From: Novosphingobium mathurense
GTDB taxonomy: Bacteria > Pseudomonadota > Alphaproteobacteria > Sphingomonadales > Sphingomonadaceae
NCBI RefSeq assembly: GCF_900168325.1
Contig: NZ_FVZE01000008.1
Span: 1-64,000 of the forward strand
DNA length: 64,000 nt
Direction: 5' to 3'
Shown here one piece after another: positions 54,869-64,000 of this stretch. Positions within the stretch are counted from its first letter, which is position 1; each line of letters begins with the position of its first letter. The notes below the pieces were generated by a model. That model made no database searches and had not been told where the DNA came from. It saw only the letters and a list, made by a program, of their open reading frames with translations. The position numbers and the translations under genes were made by a program.

Positions 54869-56022
54869 TGATGCGCAGCATTTCCGTTCTCGGCGCCACC
54901 GGTTCGATTGGCGCCTCGACGCTGGACCTGATCCGGCGCAATCGGGATGCGTGGCGCGTTGAGACCCTGACTGCCAACGGCAATGCCGTGGAACTGGCGA
55001 AGCTGGCGCGCGAGTTTTCCGCCAGCGTTGCAGTCGTTGCCGACGAGGCCAAGGTGCCGGAACTTCGCGAAGCGCTCTCCGGCAGCGGGATCGAGGCGGC
55101 CGGTGGCGCTCCGGCGCTGGAAGAAGCGGCGGCCCGCGGCGCGGACTTTACCGTGGCCGCCATCGTCGGCTGCGCAGGTCTGGCCCCGACCATGGCGGCG
55201 ATCGAGCGGGGCGGCGTGATCGCGCTTGCCAACAAGGAAGCGCTCGTTTCGGCGGGCGAAATCATGACTGCGGCGGTTGCCCGCCATGGCGCGACGCTTC
55301 TGCCGATCGATTCAGAGCACAACGCCATCTTCCAGTGCCTGCAGGGCAATGCGGTCGAGCATGTGCGCTGGATCACCCTGACCGCCAGTGGCGGCCCGTT
55401 CCGCGACTGGTCGTGGGAGCGTCTGAGCCGCGCCACTCCGGCCGAGGCGATCAAGCATCCCAACTGGGACATGGGCGCCAAGATCAGCGTCGATTCCGCC
55501 ACGATGTTCAACAAGGGCCTCGAACTGATCGAGGCGCACTACCTCTTTCCGGTCGGGCTCGACCGTCTGCGCATCATCGTCCATCCGCAATCGATCGTGC
55601 ATTCCATGGTCGAGTATCGCGACGGTTCGACGCTGGCCCAGCTCGGTCCCTCGGACATGCGGGTGCCGATCGCATCGGCTCTGGCCTGGCCCGAGCGCAT
55701 GGATACGCCCTGTGCGCCGCTCGACCTTGCCGAAATCGGCGAACTGACGTTCCGCAAGCCGGACGAACAGCGCTTTCCGGCGACGCGGCTGGCGCGTGAG
55801 GCGGCGCAGGCGGGGGGCGGCATTCCCGCTGTTCTCAACGCCGCCAACGAAGTGGCGGTCGCCGCGTTCCTGGACGGTCAGATTGCGTTCACCCGCATTG
55901 CCGCACACGTGGAAGACGTACTCGGATCCTTCGCGCCCCCGGCACCCACCAGCCTTGCCGAAGTGCTGGCTGTAGACGGGGAAGCGCGGGCAAGGGCGCG
56001 GATATTGATGGAGGCTGCCTGA
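54868..56022 (+). CDS. dxr: 1-deoxy-D-xylulose 5-phosphate reductoisomerase
   Basis: 384 aa. RSISVLGATGSIGASTLDLI binds NADPH; ALANKEALVSAGE, LPIDSEHNAIFQ and the substrate loop TASGGPFRDW are typical. It is the second step of the MEP isoprenoid pathway. ATG 54868 overlaps the cdsA stop by one base; ATG 54871 is possible. Confidence 0.97.
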   Translation: MMRSISVLGATGSIGASTLDLIRRNRDAWRVETLTANGNAVELAKLAREFSASVAVVADEAKVPELREALSGSGIEAAGGAPALEEAAARGADFTVAAIVGCAGLAPTMAAIERGGVIALANKEALVSAGEIMTAAVARHGATLLPIDSEHNAIFQCLQGNAVEHVRWITLTASGGPFRDWSWERLSRATPAEAIKHPNWDMGAKISVDSATMFNKGLELIEAHYLFPVGLDRLRIIVHPQSIVHSMVEYRDGSTLAQLGPSDMRVPIASALAWPERMDTPCAPLDLAEIGELTFRKPDEQRFPATRLAREAAQAGGGIPAVLNAANEVAVAAFLDGQIAFTRIAAHVEDVLGSFAPPAPTSLAEVLAVDGEARARARILMEAA

Positions 56023-56023
56023 C

Positions 56024-57409
56024 TTGACCGGTTCACCCAACCTGCTGACGACGATTTTCGCGTTTCTGCTCGTGCTTGGTCCGCTTGTGCTGATCCATGA
56101 GCTGGGACACTACCTCGTCGGCCGGCTGTTCGGTGTGAAGGCCGACGCGTTCTCCATCGGCTTCGGCAAGGAGATCGCCGGCTGGACCGACAAGCGCGGA
56201 ACCCGCTGGAAGGTTTCGGCGCTGCCGCTGGGCGGTTACGTCCAGTTCGCCGGCGACATGAACGCTGCCAGCGCTCCTTCTGCCGCCGAAGATGGACTGA
56301 CCCCGCAGGAGCGGGCCCAGACCTTCCATGTGAAGCCCTTGTGGCAGCGCGCGCTGATCGTGCTGGCCGGGCCGTTGACGAACCTGCTCTTCGCCGTCGC
56401 GATCATCGCCGCTTTCAATTTTGCCCACGGCAAGATCGTTTCCCCGGCCGAAGTGGCCATGTTCACGCAGGATTCGCAGGCCGAGGCGGCTGGCGTGGAG
56501 GTCGGCGACAAGATCGTTGCCGTCGATGGCGAGAAAGTCGCTACGATCTCCGACCTGCCCGAACATATCGTCCCGTTTCCGGGGCGGACCGTCACGCTGG
56601 GCATCCGCCGCGACGGGCGCGACATTGCGCTGCCGGTCAAGCTGGCGGACCGTACCGTCAGTGACAGTTTCGGCAACCAGTCGCGCATCGGCGATCTGGG
56701 CATAGACTTCGCGGTCCCCACGGTGGGCGGGTTCTTCGGCGACTCCGCAGCCGAGGCTGGCGGCCTGAAGATTGGCGACCGCATTACCGCGATCGATGAC
56801 CACGAGATCCGCAGCTTCACCCAGATCCCCGAGCTGGTGCAGCCGCGCGCCGGTGAGACGATTTCGGTGGTTGTCGATCGTGACGGGCAGACCCGTGTCT
56901 TCCCGGTCACGCTGGGCAAGGGCGAAGCCGTCGACGAGAAGGGGAACAAGGTCTCGGTCGGCCAGCTCGGGATCAAGGCCGGGTTCGGCGAGATCGAGCC
57001 GGTCGGCGCGCTCGAGGCGGTGCAACTCGGCTTCGAGAATTCCCTTGGCATCATGAAGATGATGGTGACCGGCATCGGCCAGATCTTCACCGGCGAACGC
57101 TCGGTGAAGGAGCTTGGCGGACCGATCAAGATCGCCAAATATTCGGGCGAGCAATTCTCCCTGGGCTGGGAGGATTTCATCAGTTTCGCGGCGCTGATCT
57201 CGATTAACTTGACATTCATCAACCTCCTGCCAATCCCTGGTCTCGACGGCGGGCACCTGGCTTTCTACGCGGCCGAGACGGTCCGCCGTAAGCCGCTCAG
57301 TGTGCGCAGTCAGGAGTGGGCGATCCGGACGGGCGTGGCACTGGTGCTGGCCCTGATGGTCTTCGTAACGGTCAATGATGTGGCTTCGCTCCCGATTTTC
57401 GGGGGATAG
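56024..57409 (+). CDS. rseP: site-2 protease RseP
   Basis: 461 aa from TTG 56024 (GGAGG nine bases upstream). LVLIHELGHYLVGRLFGVKA holds the zinc HExxH in the first membrane helix; two PDZ domains follow (SQAEAAGVEVGDKIVAV and SAAEAGGLKIGDRITAI), then NLLPIPGLDGGHLAFY with the third metal ligand. It cuts membrane-bound anti-sigma factors. The TTG start is rare and suggests low translation. Confidence 0.95.
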   Translation: MTGSPNLLTTIFAFLLVLGPLVLIHELGHYLVGRLFGVKADAFSIGFGKEIAGWTDKRGTRWKVSALPLGGYVQFAGDMNAASAPSAAEDGLTPQERAQTFHVKPLWQRALIVLAGPLTNLLFAVAIIAAFNFAHGKIVSPAEVAMFTQDSQAEAAGVEVGDKIVAVDGEKVATISDLPEHIVPFPGRTVTLGIRRDGRDIALPVKLADRTVSDSFGNQSRIGDLGIDFAVPTVGGFFGDSAAEAGGLKIGDRITAIDDHEIRSFTQIPELVQPRAGETISVVVDRDGQTRVFPVTLGKGEAVDEKGNKVSVGQLGIKAGFGEIEPVGALEAVQLGFENSLGIMKMMVTGIGQIFTGERSVKELGGPIKIAKYSGEQFSLGWEDFISFAALISINLTFINLLPIPGLDGGHLAFYAAETVRRKPLSVRSQEWAIRTGVALVLALMVFVTVNDVASLPIFGG

Positions 57410-57580
57410 CCAGGAGGAATTCACTCGCGATCACAATCTTGCCGGGTTTGGCTGCTTGATCGCAGGCCATCCATCGGGCAGATGGCTGCGACTGCCTGCC
57501 GTACAGGTTAGCGGTCGGGTTCATTTCTTGTCGCCGACGGCAGATAGTCTCGCGATATCGATTACAGGATTTTGCGTAGA

Positions 57581-60214
57581 ATGATGGGATTGGAAATGGT
57601 TCGAGGCACTGACGCCCACCGTGCTTCGCAGATCGCAGTTGTGCTTCTCGGCACCACGATCCTTGCCGGATTGCCTGCGCCTGCCTTTGCACAGGACGCG
57701 GGCGGCGATGCGGCCCCGACCCAGTCGAGCCAGACCGCGCCGGTGCAGACGATCCAGTCGATCCAGGTGACCGGCGCCGAGCGACTGGAGCCGCAGACGG
57801 TCCTTTCGTACATCAAGCTGCGCATTGGCCAGCCCTATTCGAAGGCATCCGCCGACGCCGCACTCAAGGACCTCTACGAGACCGAGCTTTTCGCGGACGT
57901 CCAGATTTCGAACGACAACGGCAACGTCACCATCCAGGTGAAGGAAAACCCGGTCGTCAACCGCATCATCCTTGAAGGCAACAAGCGCATCAAGGACGAC
58001 AAGATCCTTCCCGAGATCAAGGTCGCGCCGCGCCAGATCTTCACCCGTTCGAAGATCCGTGCCGACGTTGCCCGTATCATCGAACTGTACAAGCGCCAGG
58101 GCCGCTACGCCGCGACGGTCGAGCCGAAGATGGTCATGCTCGACCAGAACCGCGTCGACATCGTCTTCGAAATCACCGAAGGCGACAAGTCCAAGGTCCG
58201 ACAGATCAACATCATCGGCAACGAGCACTTCTCCGATGGCAAGCTGCGCGGCGAGATGGTGACCAAGCAGGCGCGCTTCACCCGCATCTTCAGCTCGGGC
58301 ACCAGCTACGATCCCGACCGCATGGCGTTTGACCAGCAGAAGCTGCGCCAGTTCTACCTTACAGAAGGCTATGCCGACTTCCGCGTCGTTTCCGCGGTTG
58401 CCGAACTGACGCCGGACAAGAAGGACTTCATCATCACGTACGTGGTGGAGGAAGGCCAGCGCTACAAGTTCGGCGATGTGAAGGTCGAAAGCCAGTTGCG
58501 CGACTTCGATGGCGAGCGCCTGACCAAGAACCTGCCGATGAAGCAGGGCGACTGGTACAACGCCAAGCTCGTCGAAGACACGATCGAGAGCCTGAACGAC
58601 ACCGCCGGTGCCTATGGCTATGCCTTCGCCGACGTGCGGCCGCAGTACGACCGCAACAAGGACGACCTCACCATGGGTCTGACCTTCGTCATCCAGGAAG
58701 CGCCGCGCGTGTATGTCGAGCGCATCGACATCAACGGCAACACGCTGACCCAGGACAAGGTCGTGCGTCGCGAGTTCCGCCTCGCAGAAGGCGACGCGTT
58801 CAACTCGCTGCAGGTCAAGCGTTCGACCAACCGCATCAAGTCGCTCGGATACTTCCAGGAGAAGTTCGAGGTCGAACAGAAGCCCGGAAGCGCCGACGAC
58901 CGCATTATCCTTGAAGCCAATGTCGAGGAAAAGCCGACCGGCGAACTGCAGCTTTCGGCCGGCTTCTCGAGCCTGGAGAGCTTCATCTTCCAGGCATCGA
59001 TCCGTCAGCGCAACTTCCGCGGTCGCGGCCAGACGGTCGGCCTCTCGGGCAGCTATTCGCGTTATTCGAAGAGCGTCGAGGCCAGCTTCGTCGAGCCGTA
59101 CCTGTTCGACAAGAACGTGTCGCTGGGCGTCGACATCTATCGCCGCGACTACAACAGCTTCAATTACTACAACTCGAGCCGGCGGACCAACTATGCGCAA
59201 TCGACGACTGGTTTTCAGGTTCGCGCTGGTGTGCCGCTCACGGAGTATCTGACCGCGGTCGGGCGCTACACGCTCAACTACGATGACATCTCGGTCAGCA
59301 AGAGCCAGTTCTACTCGATCAATGCGAGCGGCGACTACGCCTGCGATCCGCTGCGTGCGGGGCGCTATCTTTGCGAAGCCATCGGCAAGCGCCTGAGCTC
59401 GATCGTCGGCATGTCGCTGATCTACGACACGCTCGATAACCGCGTTCGTCCGACCAGGGGCGAGACCGCCTCGATCAACCTCGATATCGCCGGGCTCGGC
59501 GGCGACGTGAAGTATGCCCGCCTGCGCGCCAACGCGGCCAAGTACTGGCCACTTGGCGCCGGCTTCGTCTTCTCGGTGCAGGGCGAAGGTGGCGTGATCA
59601 AGGGCTATGGCGGTGACAGCGTACGTCTGACCGACCGTTTCTACCTCGGTGAGCCGCAGATGCGCGGTTTCGGTATCCGCGGGGTCGGCCCGCGCGTGAT
59701 CCGTCAGTACTACAGCGGCGTGGTCGGCGCGGAGACCACGACCATGTCCAACAAGTCCGATGACGCGCTGGGCGGCAAGTACTATTACAAGGGGCGTGGG
59801 GAGCTCGAGATTCCGCTCGGTTCCGGTGCCCGCGAACTGGGGCTGCGTCCGTCCATCTTTGTCGATGCAGGCGCGGTCTGGGGGGTCAAGGCGCCCAACC
59901 TGATCGATGAATGTGGGGCGGGCTGTTTTATCGGACAGCGCGATTCCGACGGCAATCAGCTTTATTATATTCGTGACGCCAATAACAATATCACCGGCAC
60001 CACGACCACGCCCAATGGCGATCCTGCCGGCAGCACGAGCTACTTCACCGAAGAGTACCTCGGCAATACCTGGAAGCCGCGTGTTGCCGTGGGTATTGGC
60101 GTGAACTGGAATTCGCCCTTTGGTCCGTTCCGGATCGATTTCTCGAAGGTCCTTCTCAAGGAGAAGGGCGACGACACCAAGGCATTCACCTTCAACGTGG
60201 GAACACAATTCTGA
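57581..60214 (+). CDS. bamA: outer-membrane protein assembly factor BamA
   Basis: 877 aa. A signal peptide (hydrophobic residues about 22-36, cleavage after AFAQ), five POTRA domains (first: IQSIQVTGAERLEPQTVLSY), and a C-terminal 16-strand barrel with FYLGEPQMRGFGIRGVGPR (the VRGF-type loop-6 motif) and terminal FTFNVGTQF. It inserts barrel proteins into the outer membrane. Start is uncertain: ATG 57581 or 57596. The stop overlaps the skp start (TGATG). Confidence 0.96.
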   Translation: MMGLEMVRGTDAHRASQIAVVLLGTTILAGLPAPAFAQDAGGDAAPTQSSQTAPVQTIQSIQVTGAERLEPQTVLSYIKLRIGQPYSKASADAALKDLYETELFADVQISNDNGNVTIQVKENPVVNRIILEGNKRIKDDKILPEIKVAPRQIFTRSKIRADVARIIELYKRQGRYAATVEPKMVMLDQNRVDIVFEITEGDKSKVRQINIIGNEHFSDGKLRGEMVTKQARFTRIFSSGTSYDPDRMAFDQQKLRQFYLTEGYADFRVVSAVAELTPDKKDFIITYVVEEGQRYKFGDVKVESQLRDFDGERLTKNLPMKQGDWYNAKLVEDTIESLNDTAGAYGYAFADVRPQYDRNKDDLTMGLTFVIQEAPRVYVERIDINGNTLTQDKVVRREFRLAEGDAFNSLQVKRSTNRIKSLGYFQEKFEVEQKPGSADDRIILEANVEEKPTGELQLSAGFSSLESFIFQASIRQRNFRGRGQTVGLSGSYSRYSKSVEASFVEPYLFDKNVSLGVDIYRRDYNSFNYYNSSRRTNYAQSTTGFQVRAGVPLTEYLTAVGRYTLNYDDISVSKSQFYSINASGDYACDPLRAGRYLCEAIGKRLSSIVGMSLIYDTLDNRVRPTRGETASINLDIAGLGGDVKYARLRANAAKYWPLGAGFVFSVQGEGGVIKGYGGDSVRLTDRFYLGEPQMRGFGIRGVGPRVIRQYYSGVVGAETTTMSNKSDDALGGKYYYKGRGELEIPLGSGARELGLRPSIFVDAGAVWGVKAPNLIDECGAGCFIGQRDSDGNQLYYIRDANNNITGTTTTPNGDPAGSTSYFTEEYLGNTWKPRVAVGIGVNWNSPFGPFRIDFSKVLLKEKGDDTKAFTFNVGTQF

Positions 60215-60900
60215 TGAAGACTCTTCTCAAGTCCGCCGCGCTGGCTTCGAGCCTGGCGCTGGTTACCGTTGCAGCTCAGCCCGCTCTTGCGCAGGACAAG
60301 AACGGCGGCACCATCGTGCAGGGCCTCGGTATCGCGAACTTCGACGCGGTCCTCGCCAACTCGAACGCCTACAAGACCGCCGAGCAGCAGCGTGAAACGA
60401 CCTACAAGGCGCAGTACGACCAAGCCAAGCAGCGCAGCGAGGCGCTCAATGCCCAGCTCAAGCCGATGATCGACAAGTTCAATGCAGACCGTCAGGCTGC
60501 GAACCCGAACCAGACCGCGCTGCAGCAGCAGGCTGCGCAGATCCAGCAGCTCCAGGAAAACGGCAAGCAGGAAATCCAGCGTATCCTGGCCCCCGTCGGC
60601 CTGTCGCAGGCCTATGTGAACGAGCAGATCGAGGACAAGCTCGACGCTGCGGTGAAGTCGGCGATGGCCAAGAAGAAGATCTCGATCCTGCTCTCGCCGG
60701 ACGCGATCCTTGCGGTCAACGGTAGCGCCTACAACCTGAACCAGGACATCCTGAACGAGCTGAACACCGCGATCCCGTCGGCACAGCTGGTTCCGCCCTC
60801 GGGCTGGGAACCGCGCCAGATCCGCGAAGCGCGCGCACAGCAGGCTGCCGCACAGGGTCAGGCCGCGCCGAGCACGGCTGCACAGCCGACCGGCCGCTAA
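60214..60900 (+). CDS. skp: OmpH/Skp-family periplasmic chaperone
   Basis: 228 aa. Signal peptide cleaved near ALAQ, then a strand ([19 protein letters not shown]) and a long Gln/Ala-rich coiled coil typical of Skp, with an Ala/Gln-rich tail. Longer than E. coli Skp (161 aa). It carries unfolded barrel proteins to BamA, encoded just upstream. Confidence 0.92.
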   Translation: MKTLLKSAALASSLALVTVAAQPALAQDKNGGTIVQGLGIANFDAVLANSNAYKTAEQQRETTYKAQYDQAKQRSEALNAQLKPMIDKFNADRQAANPNQTALQQQAAQIQQLQENGKQEIQRILAPVGLSQAYVNEQIEDKLDAAVKSAMAKKKISILLSPDAILAVNGSAYNLNQDILNELNTAIPSAQLVPPSGWEPRQIREARAQQAAAQGQAAPSTAAQPTGR

Positions 60901-60920
60901 GAGCTGATCGGGGGCAGGAC

Positions 60921-61373
60921 ATGAGCGAGACGACCGAACAGGTCTACGATACCGCGAAGATCCTGGCGGCGCTTCCGCACCGCTACCCGATGTTGCTGGT
61001 CGATCGCGTGGTCTCCTTCACCGAGGAGGAGATCCATGCGGTCAAGGCCGTCAGCTTCAACGAGGATTTCTTCCAGGGGCATTTCCCGGGCCGTCCGATC
61101 ATGCCCGGCGTCCTCCAGATCGAGGCGCTGGCGCAGGCGGCGGGTATCCTTGCCATTGAATCCCTCGGCCTCGCCGGGACCGGCAAGCTGGTTTACTTCA
61201 TGGCGATCGAGGACGCGAAGTTCCGCAATCCGGTAACCCCGGGGAACCTGCTCGACCTGCGTGCGGGCTTCGTCCAGAAGCGTTCGCGCGTGTGCAAGTT
61301 CTGGGGCAAGGCGTCGATCGGCGACAAGGTGACCTGCGAAGTGAACTTCACGGCGATGATTGCCGACAGCTGA
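60921..61373 (+). CDS. fabZ: 3-hydroxyacyl-ACP dehydratase FabZ
   Basis: 150 aa. [15 protein letters not shown] and [20 protein letters not shown] hold the catalytic His and Glu of the hotdog fold. It acts in fatty-acid elongation. It follows skp by 20 bases; in most proteobacteria lpxD stands between skp and fabZ. Confidence 0.97.
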   Translation: MSETTEQVYDTAKILAALPHRYPMLLVDRVVSFTEEEIHAVKAVSFNEDFFQGHFPGRPIMPGVLQIEALAQAAGILAIESLGLAGTGKLVYFMAIEDAKFRNPVTPGNLLDLRAGFVQKRSRVCKFWGKASIGDKVTCEVNFTAMIADS

Positions 61374-61532
61374 TTTTTCGGGATGGGGCCTTCCGTCTGC
61401 CTCTCCCGCCAGCGGGAAGGGCGCAGGGCCGGGAAGCCCCACTCCCACTTGCATTTCGGCCCGCTTCGCTGTAAGCGCGCCGCTTTCCAAGGCAGGCCGG
61501 TCGGAACCGGCCATATGCGAAAGAGATTCGAA

Positions 61533-61760
61533 ATGAAGGCCGATACGCACCCCGACTACCACATGATCACCGTCCAGATGACCGACGGCACCCAGTTCCA
61601 GACCCGCTCGACCTGGGGTTCGGAAGGTGACACGCTGGTCCTGGAAGTTGACCCGACTTCGCACCCGGCCTGGACCGGTGGCACGCAGCGCGTCAACGAA
61701 GGCGGCCGCGTCGCGCAGTTCAACAAGCGTTTCGGCGGACTCTCGCTCAAGAAGAAGTGA
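61533..61760 (+). CDS. rpmE: 50S ribosomal protein L31 (zinc-free, C- type)
   Basis: 75 aa; ATG 61533. [20 protein letters not shown] and the C-terminal [17 protein letters not shown] are L31 features. The four Cys of the zinc type are absent, so this is the C- form. It stands alone after fabZ, with a terminator. Confidence 0.95.
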   Translation: MKADTHPDYHMITVQMTDGTQFQTRSTWGSEGDTLVLEVDPTSHPAWTGGTQRVNEGGRVAQFNKRFGGLSLKKK

Positions 61761-61790
61761 GCCGGGGTTCCATAGCGAACACGCGAAAGG

Positions 61791-61816
61791 GGCGGTCCGC
61801 AAGGGCCGCCTTTTTT
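61791..61816 (+). terminator. Rho-independent terminator after rpmE
   Basis: GGCGGTCC, loop GCAA, GGGCCGCC (one G-T pair), then six T. Confidence 0.9.
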
Positions 61817-61861
61817 GTTTCGGTCGTGACTTGATGGTCCGCCGAATTCCGCCGGGTGTGA

Positions 61862-62230
61862 TCAGTTAAGGCCGCTGCTCATGAGGTCATGCCAGTCGGC
61901 ATGGTCCACCGGCACCTGCCGCAGGAATTCCATGCCTGCCGAACTGCCGCGAATCCAGCGCACGATCGCCGGCATTTTTGGTTCTGCGCCCATGCCGATC
62001 GAAACGAAGGCGCCCTGGCGCAGCCATTCTGTATCGGTTCGTACACAGCATCCATGTAGCGAGACGTCGGCCAGTATGACCGATGTCTGGCCGCCATTGG
62101 AGAATTCCATCGTAGCTTCGAAACTGGTGGAGCGCCGTTCCTCGCGTCTCCGCTCGGACGGGTCGAAGGATGGAGGGTTCCGGTCTTCCTGAAGGGAAGG
62201 GCTTGGCGGGGCGGGGCGTTGACCGGGCAT
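61862..62230 (-). CDS. PilZ-domain protein
   Basis: 122 aa from ATG 62230, with AAGGAG six bases before it. RRREERRSTSFEATMEF (the RxxxR half) and ADVSLHGCCV (the [D/N]-x-S-x-x-G half) form the c-di-GMP-binding PilZ signature. It is a stand-alone PilZ protein of unknown partner. Convergent with rpmE. Confidence 0.88.
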   Translation of the reverse strand: MPGQRPAPPSPSLQEDRNPPSFDPSERRREERRSTSFEATMEFSNGGQTSVILADVSLHGCCVRTDTEWLRQGAFVSIGMGAEPKMPAIVRWIRGSSAGMEFLRQVPVDHADWHDLMSSGLN

Positions 62231-62474
62231 TGTCATCTCCTTCGAGACTCGTTGCTTGGGGGGATGGTCTTGAGGCGATCCGTCTTGCGGGGGGTGCCAA
62301 GATATTGTCCGCAATTGCCTTTCAGGCTGATAAGCCTAGCCTAAGGAAGGTCGCGTAGCGTAGCTGTGCGATGTCATTGGCAGGAACCGGACCGGTCGGT
62401 TTCGAATTGTGGAACTGCGCCGTCCGCGGCGTCCTGTCAGGACAAGAATTTCCGGCCCCAGAGGGAGAATACCG

Positions 62475-63020
62475 ATGATCCGTACCATCCGAACCCTAGC
62501 CGTCTGCGCCGCGGCGCTTTCGGCTCATGCCGCCATGGCTGCCGATCAGGGGGACTCGGCCGTGCCGCCCGTCCATGCGACCGTGATCGGGCTCGACGGT
62601 GAAGCGCTCGGGATGGTGACCCTGCAGGACACCCCGACAGGGGTTCTTGTCACCACCGACATCAAGGGGCTGCCCGAAGGCGAGCATGGTTTCCACTTCC
62701 ACGAGAAGGGCATCTGCCAGCCCGCGGAGAAATTCGCGACCTCCGGTGGGCACTTCGCTGCAGGGGCTGCCATGCATGGCCTGATGGTCGAGGGCGGGCC
62801 GCATGGGGGTGACATGCCCAACCAGCACGTGGGCGCGGATGGCGTTCTCGAAACGCAGATCCTCAATACCGGCGTGACGCTCGCTCCGGGGCCGAAGTCG
62901 CTGGAGGATGCGGACGGTTCGGCATTGGTGATCCATGCCGGTGCCGACGACTACAAGAGCCAGCCTTCGGGCGCAGCCGGCGGGCGCATCGCCTGCGCGG
63001 TGATCAGCGCGCCGAAGTAA
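62475..63020 (+). CDS. sodC: Cu/Zn superoxide dismutase
   Basis: 181 aa from ATG 62475 (GGGAGA upstream). Signal peptide cleaved near AMAA. GFHFHEKG, GGHF, AAMHG, GDMPN and VIHAGADDY provide all copper and zinc ligands, and the two conserved Cys (KGICQ, IACAV) are there. It protects the periplasm from superoxide. Confidence 0.96.
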   Translation: MIRTIRTLAVCAAALSAHAAMAADQGDSAVPPVHATVIGLDGEALGMVTLQDTPTGVLVTTDIKGLPEGEHGFHFHEKGICQPAEKFATSGGHFAAGAAMHGLMVEGGPHGGDMPNQHVGADGVLETQILNTGVTLAPGPKSLEDADGSALVIHAGADDYKSQPSGAAGGRIACAVISAPK

Positions 63021-63029
63021 GCGATGTTC

Positions 63030-63058
63030 GGTCGGGGGAGGAGGCTCCTCCCTCGGCC
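63030..63058. terminator. hairpin between sodC and the oxygenase gene
   Basis: GAGGAG pairs with CTCCTC and outer GGTCG/CGGCC extend it. It lies between convergent genes and has no T-tract. Confidence 0.4.
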
Positions 63059-63072
63059 GCCTACATCCCGGG

Positions 63073-63702
63073 TTACCCCCAGGCGCGTTCCCGGAACCAC
63101 TGGGTGACGACGTACTTGCGGCCCTGTCGCACTTTCATTGCGTGGTGCAGGGTGGCCGGATTGAGGCTGCCGTCCGGGCGGCGGTTGTTCCAGGCGACAA
63201 GCTTGCCGCGTTCGGGCTGGATCAGCTTGTTGATCACCTTGAAGCGCGTGGCGCCTCCGGCGTCCACGTCGTTCAGGTAGATCATGAAGGTCCAGGTGCG
63301 CTGGCCGGAAACGCTGCAGTACTTTTCGAAATCGCTGTTGTTGGGCTCGAAGTAGTCGGTGTGCGCCTTGAATTCCTGTCCGACCTCGTAGCGTTGGCCC
63401 TGTAGCGGTTCGGCATGGGCCGGGTCGATGCCCGAGATGTCGCAGAGCTTTTGCGCGAGGGCGGCAACGGCGGGAACTTCGGGTGCGAGGTCGCAGGTGG
63501 AACTGGTACGGAACACGTCGTCGCCGTTGTAATTGGCAACGGTTGAGGGCCTGTGCTCTGCCTCGATCAGTGCGATCAGGGATTGGCACTGCGCGTCGCT
63601 GAGGAAATCGCGCTTCACGAAGAGTTCGAGCCGCGAGGATGGGAAGCGCTGCATGCCCGAACGTAGGAGGGCAGCACCGGATGATTCGCCTGGAGCCGTC
63701 AT
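63073..63702 (-). CDS. 2-oxoglutarate/Fe(II) oxygenase, prolyl-4-hydroxylase-like
   Basis: 209 aa from ATG 63702, with no strong ribosome site, so the start is uncertain. The iron triad is HTDYF (His and Asp) and the His in ATLHHAMKVRQG, and Lys in GRKYVVTQWFRER would bind 2-oxoglutarate. VFRTSSTCDL and WTFMIYLNDVDAGGATRF are typical of bacterial P4H-alpha-like enzymes. The hydroxylated substrate is unknown. Confidence 0.88.
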   Translation of the reverse strand: MTAPGESSGAALLRSGMQRFPSSRLELFVKRDFLSDAQCQSLIALIEAEHRPSTVANYNGDDVFRTSSTCDLAPEVPAVAALAQKLCDISGIDPAHAEPLQGQRYEVGQEFKAHTDYFEPNNSDFEKYCSVSGQRTWTFMIYLNDVDAGGATRFKVINKLIQPERGKLVAWNNRRPDGSLNPATLHHAMKVRQGRKYVVTQWFRERAWG

Positions 63703-63879
63703 GGGGCGGACACTAGCGACACGATTGTCGTGGGAAAATTGCAGGAGTCTTGCATCGATCCGAATTTTTGCTTTGCAAGATCGCTCTCCTTGTGCAAAGG
63801 CGCGCTCCCGCACTGATCGCTGGTTGCAGCGTTCCGGGCGGCTTTCCGGAGACAGGCAGCATTGTCCTTGTCCCGGTGT

Positions 63880-63957
63880 GGCGATCGTAGCTCAGTTGGT
63901 TAGAGCGCCGGTTTGTGGTACCGGAGGTCGTGGGTTCGAACCCCATCGATCGCCCCA
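63880..63957 (+). tRNA. tRNA-His (anticodon GTG)
   Basis: Acceptor GCGATCG/CGATCGC with the extra G at -1 paired to C73, as tRNA-His needs; anticodon arm CCGGT-TTGTGGT-ACCGG gives GTG; CCA is encoded. Confidence 0.96.
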
Positions 63958-64000
63958 TTTTCTTCCATTTCCTGAGCGATTTGGCACTATGCGGGTGAAA

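Noticed and set aside
57521-60208. An 895-aa open frame antisense to bamA
   Set aside because: It mirrors bamA, whose POTRA and barrel motifs are clear; such long antisense frames are expected in GC-rich DNA with strong codon bias.

Overview
The window is GC-rich, densely packed chromosomal DNA from an alphaproteobacterium, almost certainly a sphingomonad (Sphingomonadales, Novosphingobium-like). The evidence is the split b/b' ATP synthase F0 operon (atpI-atpB-atpE-atpF'-atpF), the aromatic/terpenoid-type catabolic gene content, and an outer-membrane biogenesis cluster in which skp is followed directly by fabZ. The usual lpxD between them and lpxA after fabZ are missing, which fits a lineage that replaces lipopolysaccharide with glycosphingolipids. 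I see no transposase, integrase, phage gene, CRISPR array or rRNA.

Layout. (1) 1-14621 is a catabolic island. It holds the 3' part of a Rieske oxygenase, a ThuA-like protein, three acyl-CoA dehydrogenases, a LuxR-type regulator, a GMC oxidoreductase, a DUF35/thiolase pair, a 2-oxoacid-dehydrogenase-like E1alpha/E1beta/E2 set without E3, a VOC protein, and an acyl-CoA dehydrogenase/APH-like kinase pair resembling the LvaC/LvaA or ACAD10/11 system. The genes from 5499 to 14621 read as one operon. The substrate is not known; a branched or polycyclic carboxylic acid degraded as CoA esters is the best inference. (2) 14727-28088 has rpoZ, a ParA-like ATPase, ftsH, a HisKA_2 sensor kinase, an aminotransferase, an SLC13 permease, an NRDE protein and radC, then a ydbH-ynbE-ydbL set for intermembrane lipid transport. 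(3) 28426-31020 is the ATP synthase F0 operon, followed by a one-gene cassette between two near-identical terminators. (4) 32240-38146, mostly minus strand, has gloB, rpsA, cmk, small membrane proteins and aroA. (5) 38328-44813 has tRNA-Ala, ffh and the rpsP-rimM-trmD-rplS group split by a LysR gene and a small divergent membrane gene, then the HU gene. (6) 44971-48790 has a lipoprotein, an rlmB-type methyltransferase, tRNA-Tyr, psd-pssA, and a small membrane protein preceded by two perfect GTTC-N7-GTTC LexA-type boxes. (7) 49268-61760 is the conserved rpsB-tsf-(CMD protein)-pyrH-frr-uppS-cdsA-dxr-rseP-bamA-skp-fabZ run, then rpmE. (8) 61862-63957 has a PilZ protein, sodC, a prolyl-4-hydroxylase-like oxygenase and tRNA-His.

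The two points most worth following up are the small membrane protein behind tandem SOS boxes (a candidate DNA-damage-induced division inhibitor, analogous to Caulobacter SidA/DidA) and the uncharacterised catabolic operon with its kinase/dehydrogenase module. All functional calls are from reading translated sequence and motifs; no database search was run.
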